NCBI GenBank assembly: GCA_947623455.1
Contig: OX392545.1
Coordinates: forward strand, 28,099,001 to 28,163,000
Reading direction: 5' to 3'
From: Mimachlamys varia
Taxonomy: Eukaryota > Mollusca > Bivalvia > Pectinida > Pectinidae
Length of the DNA stretch: 64,000 nt
Below the pieces are notes generated by a model. That model did no database searches. It was not told the DNA's origin and saw only the letters and a list, made by a program, of their open reading frames with translations. Below, piece after piece: positions 48,711 through 62,388 of the stretch; position 1 is the first letter of the stretch, and each line of letters opens with the position of its first letter. The position numbers and the translations under genes are program-made.

Positions 48711-49199
48711 TCCCAGAGGAGGTAAAAAGCTACAAAATACAAATACAATCTCCTATAAGTCACATGGACAAATTGTTTGTTATTATTATAATACTGATAT
48801 CATTAACTAGATGATAGACAATTTGTTAATAATGATTGTTACCACAAACTGAATAATATCCAAAAATACAGCTACAAATCTAAAAAAATTGTGAAGGTGC
48901 AGAAATTGCTAGTGTTTTCCAAAAAGTTAACAGTTTGTGAGGAAGTTAAGACTTTTCACATACCAATTTAATCTGATGTTTCAGGTAAATCAACAGATCC
49001 TCAGATATAGTATACATGTAATACAATTGTAATCGCCTAAGTTCTTGACTGAAGTAACCCATTCCTGACTGACACATATCACTATTGACTAGTTCTAAAT
49101 ACATCGGTATGTGTGGGCGAGATGACCTGGAAAAATTGGGCATGATGAAATGGGCAACAAAATAAACTTTACAATGCAACTGATCTGACAAAATTAGGT

Positions 49200-49469
49200 T
49201 ACTACTGCACCATAACTGTCTAAATAACACATTTACAAAGAGGATAGGGAATTACTTACTCTAGTCTTATTTAAGTGCAGGAGCACACAGCAAGTATCAT
49301 TCGTAAAACACATGTTGAACAACTTCCGGTTACAATAAAATCCGGAACCGACAACTGATAATAAAAATATCCGGAAACATATTGAACCGTAAATGGTCAA
49401 AGGGAGGTAACTTCTCCAAAAAAAGGAAATATAATTAAACATAATAATATAATATTTGGTTACAGCACA
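49200..49469 (-). repeat. 3' LTR start of the BEL/Pao element (far edge unsure)
   Basis: After the pol stop the minus strand shows a purine tract CAGGCGGGGAA (49470-49480), then TGTGCTGTAACC, the expected PPT-LTR junction. I could not place the other LTR end because the 5' copy is not in view. Confidence 0.5.
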
Positions 49470-49617
49470 TTCCCCGCCTGATTTTGATAACAAACAAAAT
49501 CACTAATTATAACTGTCACTATAAGAACTTAAAGAATTCGAATAATAGAATAATTTTCTAAATCCATCACTTTCTGTCACTGATATTCAGTTTGTACAAT
49601 GGGAATGAATAATGACA

Positions 49618-52600
49618 TTAGTTCGGTGAGAACAAATAAACTAACTGTGTAACTGGGCGAACATAACTGACTATCTTGCCATTGTTCACGACACGCACTG
49701 ATGTTTTCCTGACTCTTCCGTCAGAGCTAGGAAACACTTCCTGTACCATTCCAACAGGCCAATAATTACGATGACTTTCAGAGTCCTTCATAAAGATAAC
49801 ATCCCCCGGTTCCAAGTTTCGTGATTCTCGCTGCCGTTTTTGTCTTGACTGTAAGTTTTGAATGTACCGATTTCTCCACTCTTGCCAGAATTGATTTGCA
49901 AGAACTTGAACCTGTCGCCACTGACATCTATACATGTCCTTTGTGTTCAGATGCTCGAATGGTTCTGTACTGGTGTTCACTTTTTGCGTGATCAACATAG
50001 ATGGTGACAACACTGTGGGTGCATCTGGATCACTCGACACTGCGGCTATTGGACGTCCATTAACTATAGCACACACTTCTGCCATAAATGTGCACAAGAC
50101 ATCATGAGTCAAGTGCTTCGTGTTCAGATCACACAACATCGAATCTAAGATCCTTCTGGCCAAACCTATCATTCTCTCCCATGATCCTCCCATATGGGAT
50201 GCATGTGGAGGATTGAACCTCCATATTGTTCCGTGTTGTGCTAGGAACTTAACGATTTCTCTGTCTTCCACATTTACCGCCTTTATTCCAAGATCGTCAG
50301 TACTCCCAACAAAATTCGTTCCCCGATCAGACCGGAACTCCCTTACGGGTCCTCACAATGATATGAATCTTCTCACAGCATTTATAAATGCTGATGCACT
50401 GAGTTCCTCTACAACCTCTATATGAATTCCTCTGGTTGTCATACAAGAGAACATTATAGCCCATCGCTTGGCATTCGCATGACCCCCTCTAGTGCGCCTG
50501 CTTACAACGGGCCAGGGGCCGAATGTGTCCACACCTACGAATGTAAATGGGGGGCAGGGCGTGACTCTATCGGCAGGCAGATCGGCCATCTTCTGATGTT
50601 CCATTTTGCCCCGAAGTTTCCTGCATTTCACACACTTGTGAATCACACTGTTGATAAGCCTCTTTCCACCAGTCAACCAGAAACCAGCGGTACGGATAGC
50701 GCCCTCAGATATATGACGGCCCTGGTGATGAACCAACTCGTGATAATGTCTCACCAACAAAGTTGCAATGTGATGTTTTCCTGGAACTATCACAGGGTTT
50801 TTCTCACATGAAGGTAGGGTAGATTTGCCTAGTTGACCGCCTACTCGCAACAAGCCATTGTTGTCCATAAAAGGTGACAGACTAATAATAGTGCTGTCTT
50901 TGGGAAGGGGTCTCCCTTCCTTGATACAGCTGATGTCCCTAGAAAATATTTCCTCCTGAACCGTTTTCAAAATCAATGTATCTGCATCCTTTTAGAGGTC
51001 AGCCTTGGCACGACTTGCACTAGAATGACCTTGATGAAGAACCTCAGCGACACCCTTAAGCCATGCGATTCCAGATCCCAAACTGGACCATGAGGAAAAC
51101 CTACTGAACCGAGCAGACCCGAGTCTTGGGATGAAGTCATTTTTGAAGACATCCACTTGAGGTCGGACTTTAGTGTCCTTATCCGGATCAACCATCTCAA
51201 ACTGATCGCTGTGGCATCCTTGGTCTACGCCAGACTCCAAAAAAGATTGTGGTCCCTTCAACCACATGCTATCCGCGAGATCACAGGCATTCAGCGTCCT
51301 GATAGCAAGGTCAGCAGGGTTCATACTGGTAGGAACATATCCCCACTGATGCTTGGACGACGATCCTAATATCCTGTCAACCCTGTTGCTGACATAAACA
51401 TAGAATCTGCGTGAGTCATTGTTGATGTAGCCTAGAACTACTTGGCTGTCTGTGTAGAATGAAACTGACTCGATCGTCAGTGACAGGTGCTTTAATATGA
51501 ATTCTGATAGCTCTGTGGCCAAAACAGCTGCACACAACTCAAGTCTTGGTATTGTGTGCCCATGTGTCGGGGCAACCTTTGACTTTCCCAACACAAAACC
51601 TAACCTTGAAGTACCGTTGACATCATACAGTTTGAGGTAAGCCACTGCACCTATTGCTTCCTTTGAGGCATCAGAAAACACATGTAGCTCTCTCCTATCA
51701 CTTTCATTTGAGGAAACATCTGAGTATGTCCGTGGTATTACTATATCCTCAAGGCCTTTCAAGGATTCCTTCCAGTTGTTCCATTTAACTTCAAGAACAT
51801 CTGGTACTGGTTCATCCCAATCAATCTTGCTTGATTGACAAATGTTTCTGAGGAGGAGCCGTCCCTCCAGTAGGACTGGTGCTACAAATCCTAGAGGATC
51901 AAACACACTGTTGACCGTAGAAAGGATACCTCGTTTCGTGCAAGGTTTCTCATCGTCACTGATACGATATCTGAATGTATCACTTTTAACCTCCCATGAT
52001 AAGCCTAGACTTCTCTGAACATTCTCGGTATCTGATCGAAAGTCTATCTCCTTTATGTCACTGGCCAAATCCTCAGGGGGAAAACTCGCAAGAACACTTT
52101 CCTTGTTTGATGCAATCTTGTGAAGTTTCAGGTTTCCTTCACTTTTCAACCTTTCTTGAGTCTGTTTCATCAGTTGTATTGACGCAATTTCATCCTGAGA
52201 CGAAATGAGACCGTAATCAACGTAAAAATGATTCTTCACAAAATCACAGACTTCGTCGCAAGACGCGGTATCTTCTCCATGGTTGCAAGCTGACTTTCGC
52301 AGACCCATTGTTGCGACTGCAGGTGATGCAGAATTTCCAAAAATGTGTACACGCATTCTGTACTCTACCAAATCCTGTGATGGGTCATTGTCTTTGAACC
52401 AAATGAAGCGCAAGAAGTTCTGGTGTTCTTCATGCACATAGAAATTGAAAAACATCTGTTCAATGTCCGCTGTGATCGCAACCTTTTCCATTCGAAATTT
52501 CAAGAGTACACCTACCAGATTGTTGGTCATATCTGGCCCTGCCAAGAGAACGTATTTAAGAGAATGTCCATTAAACATTGCTGAAGAGTCGAAAACTACT

Positions 52601-53580
52601 CGAATCTTGTTCGGTTTCTTTGGGTGGTAAATACCGAATATAGGCAGAAACCAGCATTCCTCGCCTTCTCTCACCGGTGGGGCTAACTCAGCATGTTTGT
52701 TGATGAATATCTTGTCCATGAACTGGCAAAAATGTTCCTGCTTTGCGGGATCCTTTCTCAAGGCTTTAGCAAGGTATTCCGTTCTCCTTATTACCTGTGC
52801 TCTGTTGTTGTCTAACCTAGGGCGGTCAAGCTTAAAAGGAAGCGGCGCGCTCCAATTTCCTTCTGGTGTCTTGCAAAAACTTGTCTGCATAAGCTGGGTG
52901 AATTGTTTATCCTCCTGCGACAGGCCAAGAGTATTGTCGTCCGGTGTGCGTCGAAAGACGTCACTAAAACTTGGTTCAGGTACGTGGTCATTTTCCCGAA
53001 TGTTCTTTACCTCAAAGTCATTAGGACAAGGTTTCAAATGAGTTTCCCGTCCATTCCTCAGAATGTTTGTTTTGTTAACGATAACGGAATCTGGCTGATG
53101 AGTAGCCTGAAGGCATGCTTCCCCTATAATCACCCAACCTAACTTGAGCTTCTGTGCGTATGGCTCATTGTCCTTGCCTAACCGTTGATCTAGGACATGG
53201 TGTGCGGGCATCAGGTCTCTCCCTATCAACAATAAGATCTAAGCTTCGGGATCGTAGCTAGGAATGTACCCTTCTATTTCACGTAAATGCCTATAATGCC
53301 TGGCCACTTCCGGAGTAGCAATTTCCTGTTTCATGTTAGGTATCTGGTTACACTCGATGAGTGAAGGAAGTTGCATCCGACAGTCGCCTTCAAGGGACTC
53401 TATAATGTATCCTGATGCTCTCCTTCCCATCTTTGTCTCTTTCCCTGAACATGATGAAAGAAGGTATGGTACTTGAGTTTCTTTCTCTGAGAAGAAGCTT
53501 GTCGCGATGCCCTCACGGTCTTGTGTATGGAAATACTCGGAAACAGAATACTCAACAAGTGAATGTAAAATTAACAACAA
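49618..53580 (-). pseudogene. BEL/Pao retrotransposon pol, one frame with three nonsense codons
   Basis: A single minus-strand frame runs through four open pieces: 53580-53239 (protease end, GRRASGYIIESL, SLIECNQIP), 53232-50992 (LIGRD, RT, RNase H), 50976-50353 and 50271-49618 (integrase). Stops lie at about 53236 (TAG), 50992 (TAA) and 50353 (TGA). The RT box reads YVDY where BEL elements have YVDD, which removes a catalytic Asp. RNase H keeps FSDAS, PRLELCA and YTDSQ; integrase keeps VGVDTFGP, RSDRGTNF and SWERMIG. Gag and the protease start are missing on the higher-coordinate side, where the sequence changes abruptly to what looks like LTR sequence of another element. Confidence 0.85.
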
Positions 53581-53607
53581 TTTAATAAATCAACAAATAA
53601 AGTTTAA

Positions 53608-53991
53608 AGGCCCAATATACGTAACTTTCGGCAAAACTTGATGCGAAAAACAAGCCTAATAATTTATTATTTTTATAGATTTAGTTAAGATTAACTGATT
53701 TCAGCAATATTCAAGATGACTTCTTACGCGGTTATCGGTACGGCAGCAGTTGAAACTCGGTATTTGTAAACACGCGACCATTTTGACTGTCTTCTACCTG
53801 CGGTTTGTTATTGAAGTGGGCCCCACCTGAATGATTTTCAATTCTTTGGATTTTTCTATCAGGAGTTTCTTGTTAGTTACCGCTCAGGTTTACTTCGTTT
53901 TAGGCTTATTTTTGCATGGTTATCAACTGGATTTTTTTTCAGAATTTTTCAGATTAACGAATATTTTCCTGAAGTTACGTATATTGGGCCT
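53608..53991. mobile_element. TTAA-flanked MITE, family M1, full-length copy 2
   Basis: 384 bp with ends AGGCCCAATATACGTAACTT and ...AGTTACGTATATTGGGCCT. TTAA stands outside at 53604-53607 and 53992-53995. It is inverted relative to the 22432-22817 copy, with similar sequence throughout ('gtgggccccacctgaa', 'accgctcaggtttacttcg'). Confidence 0.88.
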
Positions 53992-53995
53992 TTAA

Positions 53996-55459
53996 GTACT
54001 TTGACATAAACTACCTTGGTGAACCGGAAAAAAAACCAACCATTATCACAATAGGTTGCCGGTATTAAGATAACAAAATATCCAAATAGTACAGCCTGTT
54101 TACATAATTACTGTACGCTACAGCACACAAGGCCTGTATCAGTTAATACCCATTGTCAAAAATAGACATTCCTTAAATCACAAGTTTCGGTTTCCAACAT
54201 ACAGCTTAATGTGACTTGAATACTATAATATAAAGTTCCAGTTTCAAAATAAAGTTCAAGTTTCAATAATAACTGCAAGTTTCTATAATACTCGACTGCA
54301 ATTACTGTATATAATAACTGTAACCACTGTAGCTTAAAGTTCTTCCTTCAGTTTCCTCGGGATGATAAGGCAAACATATAAAGTTCAAGGCCATACGCAT
54401 ATATGTCCATATGAAGAAATTAGGCCACACAGTTCTATTTATAATACAGTAGGCTACTGAAATAACTAGAGTTCCATAATAGTAGAAACACCTCACCGTA
54501 AGAGTTCCAAGTCCCTGACTTTACTGGGTTAACACAGTCACCTTAAAGCACTGACATAATAGTGTTGCACAGGAGGTACGACGACAACATATGCTGCAAC
54601 GGGCGGTTGTGTGAAGTTCCGTGTGTCTAACTGCGACGAGTACTGGTGAACCGCTGATCAGCCTGACGAAGGTCAAGGTCGTCTCACGTGTGATGAGTTA
54701 AATCCACCCCATCCCTAGTTCCAAATCTACCAGCTGTACATGTCCACTATATCCTGGCCAGGCGTCCCACTGGAGGCCTAGCCCATGACCGAGAGTGCCT
54801 ATCAAACCAAACAAACACCCTATAACTATAATTGTCTATCACAGTCTCCAATGTAAACAAACAGCGATAACCTGCTTCCGGTATCGTAAGTCGACTTCCG
54901 GTTTACAATTACTGTATAGCACTACGAGATTATTTCGAATATTTCAACACTAACATGCATATTCATACCTAGCTGGTACATACTTTCATCATTATTTACC
55001 TATAAAAACCTATCTCAACCGCTAATAATTCAATTAAATGCCTGTCAATAGCTTTTCTCTACAGAGCACCTGTTACATATCATTGCCGTAGCTCACGCAA
55101 GAAATATTACGTTATATTGCACAAAATATGCATTTACACTACTTGACAGTTAAATACATGTATTACGCAATTGTTCAGTGTCTCAAAAATATAAACACTC
55201 ACCCTTGCGGTGCACATTATCCCAAAAATATTAATGTTTTCCCGGCGCTGCCTAGATGGCTGCCTACCTGGCTACCTCGCTAATGTGTTCTCCGTGCAGG
55301 TGACTACGTCACACGGGAACCCGTATGTAGAATTAGAAACCGCGGGAAAAGCTTGCGCGGTAAATTCAAACACTTATTTTTACCATAATGATATAACAAG
55401 AACCCTTTTACCATAATAAACCCCATAAATATTTATTACCAAACTGTCATACCGTGACA
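53996..55459 (-). repeat. Probable 3' LTR of a gypsy element (left edge unsure)
   Basis: On the minus strand a G-rich polypurine tract (55461-55473, GAGGGGGGGAAG) is followed by TGTCACGGTATGACA at 55459, a typical TG-starting LTR end with a short inverted repeat. Sequence down to at least 54000 has no coding signal. The LTR may continue past the M1 MITE to about 53570, where the BEL protease frame starts abruptly. Confidence 0.45.
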
Positions 55460-55625
55460 ACTTCCCCCCCTCTTAAGTTGATGCGTAATATTTAACGGAG
55501 GTATTAGTTATACTATAAATATGGAGCCATCACTAATCTATAATAGTTAACTATATACAACAATTTCAAACTCAGGAAAAATATGTTTCTTTCTACTCAA
55601 GCATTGCTATCTGGTATCTATATCT

Positions 55626-55881
55626 AGCAATCAACAGCCCGACTCAAGTAATCAGCTCCGACGTTGTCTCGTCCTGGAATGGCTTTGATGGTCATCCTGT
55701 AAGGTTGCTGTCACGCAGTCGTTGTAGTAGACTCCGGAGTGTTGACAAATGTTCGTCCCATGCAACGTTGAACACGAGAATGTCGTCCAAGAAATTGTCA
55801 AGATTTTGCAGGTCCTCCAGAACTTTACGCATGAGCCTACTGAAAGTCATAGGAGCGTTTACAAGTCCAAAGTTCATAACC
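55626..55881 (-). pseudogene. Gypsy pol fragment: RT palm plus end of RNase H
   Basis: Minus-strand frame 55877-55692 gives FGLVNAPMTFSRLM, then NFLDDILVF (the RT FLDD box) and the RT thumb start. After a break the frame gives KAIPGRDNVGADYLSR (about 55690-55626), the block that closes gypsy RNase H, so about 200 residues between them are deleted. It begins exactly at a TTAA (55882-55885); the preceding RT part lies on the other side of the 7.8-kb insertion, at 63724-64000. Polypurine tract and LTR follow at 55473 downward. Confidence 0.8.
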
Positions 55882-56033
55882 TTAAGGTATTCCCACCCTA
55901 ATCAACACTTCCGGTTGTAAACGCTTCAATTTTCCGACGAATACCGATGTTTCAAACATCGTGAATCTTCGGAAGTCAAAAGAGTTGTCCTTCGTGATAA
56001 GAGTTATCTTTCGTGTTGAACGGTAAAACAGTA

Positions 56034-59000
56034 ATGGCGGCCAACATGGCTGACCGCGCTCGTAACTTGAGGGGACAGTTTAGGAAGAAAAAAACTGCTT
56101 CTAAACGAAATACAGCTGCCAGATGTATGAAAGATCATTCGTATGTATCTAGCACCAGTAGCGAGAATACGGGTATTGATGCAAATGTTCAGAGTTGGAA
56201 GGAGGGGCGCCGAATAGTTGAATTCGGAGTCCTACTTTCACATTTACAGTATTGTAAGTTTTGCCGCCTTGGTCCTGTGCCTTTGACGTTTCGCACCGTT
56301 GTCGGAGAACTTCAGAAAGGACTGGGAGGATATTTGTATGTAAGATGTGAGAACCCCGACTGTGAACAGATCAATCGAGTGCCATATGGGAGCATGCACA
56401 GAGTGAGTGATAGTAGGAAAGGCATGCCTTGTTTCACGGCCAACACTAAGCTTGGTACAGGTAAGAACGGATTTTATGTTTACATTTTATGATAGTTTTT
56501 ACATGGTCCAGATCTATATCCTTCTCTCCATAACAGTCTATAAGAAATCGCTCGCCTCTGACCCACGTCAAGCAACAGTTTATATATGTACCTGTGTATT
56601 TTAGTACATGTAGTACATACATGTATATGTGTAAACATTTTCCCTGATGTTGAAATATATATTTCTGTTTGTGATCACCAATTACATGTGTCATAATTGA
56701 ATGAGCCGCCCATGGTCAGAAAATGTCATTACATATGTCCATATGTAAAAATAATCAGACACATAATTTCATAAATGTGTATGAGTGTTACAGGCGCAGA
56801 TCTAGAAGGGGGGGGGGGGGTCTGGATACCTCCCCCTGGAATTTTAAAATTTTACAAAAAACAACGTAAATCATTGCTGTATTATTGGATTTCTATGCAT
56901 CCCCCTCCCCCCCCCTGGAAAAATTTCTAAAGGTTGGACTCCCTGAAAAAAATCCTGGATCTGCACCTGAGTGTTAGTTTTATTTGCATACAAATGTCAT
57001 AGATTATAATTAGCAGCCCAGACGGTATCGTAACATATAGAAATGTATGTCTGCGTATAAAAATTCATAGTAAAACTCATAGTCAAACACACTACCCTCT
57101 TTTCAATACACACAATCCCTTACACTTGCATCCCCCCATACATGTACATTATAAACATGCAACCTCAAATGCATGGTTTATTTCATATGCATACATGTAC
57201 ATATAAGAGCCCTTTTCTTTTCAGCGATGATTGACAGCTTGGGTGGTGCAGACAGGGTTAACAACTTTTTGTCAGTGATGAACTTAAAGCCAATAAGCCA
57301 AAAGAATTTAAAGGTTATGGAAAGGAGAGCAGGAGACTTTGTAGAGTCCGTTGCCAAGTCTTCAACAGAAACTGCTGCGAAAAATTCTTTCCAACTAGAA
57401 ATGGAGTAAGTTTAGTAGTTTGCAATATATTTTCATTGTAATACATCACCTCACATTTTTTTAATATGTACTACTGGGATTTTTATTAATTTGTCACAAG
57501 AATATAAACTTTTGAAAAATGACAGTACACTTTTTTTCTAGTGAATGATGGGAATCAGATACACTTTGATAATCGGATGGCATCTTTCGATTGATTTTAA
57601 TTGGCTATAATGTATCTGATTAAAAAATGTATAGCAACTATTCCAAATAAAATGTCAGTAATCGATAATTGAAAATGTTTGAAGACGCAATCGATTATAA
57701 TCAACCAGTCACTACACTTTATATTTAAGACAAGAATCTAATCTTTGAATTATATTTCCTTGTTGTGGGTGTACACATATGTTAAGTTTTACTTGCAAAA
57801 CATATTGATTTGTACATTTATATTTCAGAGATATAGGTTATGAAGAATCGGCTGAAGCGCAGAAGGCAATGGGAGAGGAAATTGATGATTTGGGCATCAG
57901 TCTTCTTGATGATGCATCACCAAGTATACAGTAAGTTTTTTTTCTGTTTTGTATTTACCTCATTGAACCTGCAACTATTATGGTATACATGGCTGTTGTC
58001 TGTCTGTTTTTCACTCAATTATCTGTCAATATACTTTTTAAAATGAAAAACATTTTTGTAAGTACTAAAAACTGACAATTGATATTAAGAATTTGTGAAA
58101 ACAACTGCAGATTGAAGCTAGGCTTGAAATTGTTTAAGATTTGTTAAAAAAATTGTGATTATGATCATTTTGATTTTTAGAAAACTTCTACATCAACGGA
58201 CAGTTCTAACACCAGAATCAGAACGCAGTGATAGTGCATCCATTCTCTCAAGGTACTACAGTTTCCTTGAACACCAAGTAAAACTTGCATGACCATCGAT
58301 ACATAATCCATGGGACTTTAAATGTCATCACCATTAATCATTCAAAATGTCTTCCAAAAGAAACAAAGAAGAATAAATAAATTCAATATTTATCAATTAT
58401 GAAGTGCATGTAGACAACATACTCTTATTTTAGGTGTTGGTTGAAAATTTTCCAATCCCTGATTTACTGGTTTTTGTACTCAATACTAGTATTAGACTAT
58501 TCAGTTACACATTTTGTTCTTTTAGCACATTGAAAGACAAACCACATGATAGAAAGAAGAAAAGCAAATCTCCTCATTATAACCTGAAATGTAAGAAGAG
58601 GCTAATGTCAAAATTCCCAACAAAAACCAGGCAAGGAATGTCATGTGCAGTAGACACTGCATGGCACAAACGTGGTTTTGACAGTCTTACTTGTAAGTGT
58701 CATGGTTTTGTTTATTACAAATATAATGCTTATGTATTCAATGTTGACCTATACGGATTTATCACGTGTCATTATACTTATAAAACTGCATAATGTTTGT
58801 GTGAGACAATAGTATATTTCAGCCCCTTAGCATTATATTAGAGACATTTCATACATGTATTACCATTTCAGATGCTTGTTTGGCATAAACATTGTCAGTT
58901 ATTGCATACAATCAAACCTGTCTAATAAGAACATAAAATGGGCAATGCAAAAATCTTTTATATACAGGTGTCCTTAATATAAAGGTCAGATGTATAGTAA

Positions 59001-62000
59001 ATTGCCAAGGTAATGATTAATGATGAGTGTCATTTACAGCATTATTTATTCACACCTATAATCATAATAATGTTTTATTTTGCAGCTCACACATTCTTTA
59101 TGAGCAAAGCAAAATATGGAAAAAAGGTCGTCAAAACAGTTGTTGGCCACAGGACTTGTGGAACATGTAAATGGTGGCAGCGGAACCGGCCAGGCCAAAA
59201 GATCAGGAAGCATAGGTGTGTGGTACAACTTTTTTAATAATTCAAATACACAAAAGCTGTTTTAAAATTCTATTTATTCAGTTTCTCTGAGTTCCTGTAT
59301 CTATAAAAGTCTGTTACATGTGTGTGGTGTAATTCCAAGTGCATGAGGCGTTCAAGTGTCTTTTGTGTAGTTATCAGCTGATTGTATAGGCCCGTTGTAC
59401 CGATATGTATGCAAGCCATGCCATTTTAGGCAGGTAAATTTATTTATTTATTTATTTACAAAATAGATTTCCGCGAAATAGGCGAAAATTTCAACTTTTA
59501 CAGTATTATGTGTATTATGTTACAGGTGTGTCCATAACCATACAGGCAGTGCTAGGCTTATGGAAAGTGTTAGTGGTGTTCAAGGCATTAAGGACTTGAA
59601 AGCAAGTGGAACACCAGTTGAAATTCTCGAGGGGGACGGAGATAACACCATGATTTCAAGAATTAAACAGGATCTTGGCATAACCATGAAGAAGCGTTTA
59701 GATAGGAATCATGTGGTTAAAAATGTTGGCAAACAGTTGTATGCTCTACACAACAGCAAAGGAGTGAAACTAAGCAAAAATGTTGTGATTCATTTGCAGA
59801 AGTGTTTCAAGTATGCCTTATCAAAAAATCAAAACGAAAATGACTTGGCAGAAAACCTGAAAGCAATTTTACCTCATCAATTTGGTGATCATTCGTGTTG
59901 TAGTGCCAGGTTTTGTGGTTTTATAAGAAATCCTGGAGTGAAGTATATTCATAGAAGTTTACCGTACAAGGCGGCATTGAAAGATGAAAATCTCCGTAAA
60001 CATCTACAGCCTATTTTCAATCAAGTTACAGCTCGAGCAGGCCAGTATGTGGACCTTGGATCTAGTCAACAGTGTGAACATGCTAACAGAGAGGTTACAC
60101 TGAGAGTACCAAAGTCCCATCACTACGGCAATTCTGAGGCACTTGATTTCAGGGTCCATGCTTCTGCAGCTTTCATAAATGAGGGAAGAAGTTATATTAC
60201 AAAGGTACCTTTGCATGCATTTGTTAATTTTGTTCAGTTTCCTTTTTGTTATTTTTCTGAAGTTGAATATTTTCATTTTTTCTTTCGTTTGATTTTTTTT
60301 ATTCGAATGTTTGTTATTTTGTTTGTTTATATTTTAGCATGGTGTTGACTGCTGTTACTGTTACCATGGATACATTCCTGTTTGAATGTAAGTTTCAATT
60401 TCTAGATTTTTATTGAGTTTAGCTGTTATAATTTAGTCATGGCTCGATAATTTTGATAAATAAAAATCACTTACACTTGAAATAAATGCTTTGAATTTTA
60501 ACTAAATAAATTTTATGAAAGTGAAGAAAAATATAGATTATCGTGAAAAAAAGTTGTACCTTAGTATTCAGATGAATGTTTGACATATAATTTGAAATTC
60601 ATTTCCTAAAACTTTTTGTCTAGGTAAACAAGGAAGCTGGTTTATCTCCCGGAAAATTTACTGAGATCTATGCAGAGAAACAAGGCAAACGAAGATTAAA
60701 GGTAGAGCAAAAATCAAAACTGCCGTCTACAAAGAGGAGAAGGATGCAGCTGAAACAAGAGAGAAACCTAACACAGTGTGCTTCACAAGCACTGGAGGGT
60801 GACACATACCAATCAGGTACATGAATAATGTCCCATCTGGACTACAATGGTTTTGGGTACTAGTTGGAGATAAAAATCAATCATACATGTTAGCTCAAAA
60901 CTAAAGGTCAAGCGAGATCATTGTAAAATAAAACAAATATAAAGGGTTTAACAAATCTTTTATTGAAGTATTTCATTTCAATGTCATTCATTTTTTAATT
61001 TTTTACAGAGATTGGTTTAGAAGAAGAAGTTGATATAGAAAAGATTCCAGACCCTGTTCCCCGTGGTAACTTCAAGCCTGTCACCATTCCTAGTGGAGCC
61101 CCATCCATTGTTGTTTTTGACTTGGAAACTACTGACCTGAGTATGTATCAAGTTAAACACATGTCTTCGTCGCATTGGCAAAATTGCGACCTGTCATTCG
61201 TTAACTTTTCATATTGTTATAAACTACTTATCCAAATTATGTTTGCCAATTTCAATCAAATTTGGTCATTGGCATCACAGCTTTGAAGATCACCAACATC
61301 GTAATAAAAGGACCACTGACGCTCTGCAGAATTCATGAAAAATAGCCATAAAAGGTCCGAATTATTATTTTTTGACTTATTGAAAATTCCAAAGAGAAAT
61401 TCTTATTTACAATGTGTATTTGAAAGTGCTATTACAGTGGAAATGTATTGTTGATAACCACATTCCTAAGTATTATATTTGTGTCTGTAACATACAATAT
61501 TGTCATGTTTATTGAATGTAGTTTAACTTCAATATATTTAGTTTCTACATGTACTAAATTTCAGTTCGAGGTCGACACATGCCACACATTACGCAGATAG
61601 CTGCTGTTGGTCTAGAGAATGATGCCATTTTTAATACCTACATTATTCCAAAGTTACCAATTACGGAGACTGCAATGAAAGTTACTGGTATAGTTGTGAC
61701 TGCAGGGAAAATGACAGTACATGGAAAATATGTTGATGCTGAGGATATCACATCAGGTCTCTTGAAATTTCTAAACTGGCTGCAGACATACCAAAATGTG
61801 ATTTTAGTGGCCCATAATGGCAGAAAATTTGATTTTCCTGTTCTCATGAGCACAGTGAAATCTTTGAAACAGTCTGAAATGTTATTTCAAAGTGTAGAAG
61901 GGTTTATTGACTCCCTTAGTGTATTCAAGAAAGTGTTTCCAGGGCAGACAAATTACAAGCAGGAAACGTTGATGAGTTCAATACTGGGTCAAACATACGG

Positions 62001-62388
62001 CGCTCATGACGCAAAGGAGGATGTTTTAGCACTATCATTGCTAATGAAAGAAGCAAAGTTATCAAAATCTGAAACACTGTCTTTTAGTTTTCCTCCTATT
62101 GCTGTCCAACATGCTTTACAGTTTAGTGCGGAAAAGGCAAAAAATGTGCCTTCTTTACATAATTTAATTGCACAAGGCATCTTAAAACATGCAACAGCTG
62201 AAAATATTGCAGGCTCTGGCTTGAACTTCCAACACCTGAAAAAAATTTTCCAAAGAGATGGTGAAGATGGACTGAGAGCAATATTTGTGCAAAAGAATTG
62301 TGATGGACAGCCACGTATCTCAGCTGCTAAAAGAATCCTTGATTCAGTTGTACCAAAACTTGTAGATCTGTTTGAAAAACAAGATTAA
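56034..62388 (+). CDS. Kolobok/Mutator-like transposase fused to DEDDh exonuclease, 968 aa
   Basis: Ten exons: 56034-56460, 57225-57405, 57829-57930, 58181-58252, 58526-58692, 59086-59215, 59526-60204, 60624-60816, 61009-61140, 61565-62388. Every intron is GT-AG, phases match and there is no internal stop (2907 nt). Residues 12-35 are basic; C74-x2-C77 and C105-x4-C110 form a likely zinc site. The transposase core has D304 (CAVDTAWHKRG), D397/D399 (GDGDN) and E544 (GSSQQCEHAN), followed by HYGNSEALDFRV and VNKEAGLSPGKF, typical of PF20700-type 'Mutator-like' proteins. The DnaQ/TREX-like exonuclease has D688/E690 (VFDLETT), D784 (AHNGRKFDFP) and H842/D847 (HDAKED). The predicted activity is TTAA transposition plus 3'-5' exonuclease; its substrate is unknown. 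Start is the ATG at 56034 with ATGGCGG context. Intron 1 carries a hAT-type MITE. Confidence 0.88.
56791..56969. mobile_element. hAT-type MITE in intron 1 of the K2 gene
   Basis: Ends CAGGCGCAGATCTAG and (reverse complement) CAGGTGCAGATCCAG. AGTGTTA occurs directly on both sides, a 7-8 bp target duplication. CAGG ends with an 8-bp-class duplication fit hAT elements. It contains facing G and C runs (about 56809-56821 and 56889-56900). Confidence 0.7.

Noticed and set aside
60340..60394. A segment after 'attttag' reading HGVDCCYCYHGYIP, apparently an extra exon of the K2 gene
   Set aside because: It reaches an in-frame TGA before any donor. Joining 60204 directly to 60624 keeps phase and gives the family's expected continuous block.
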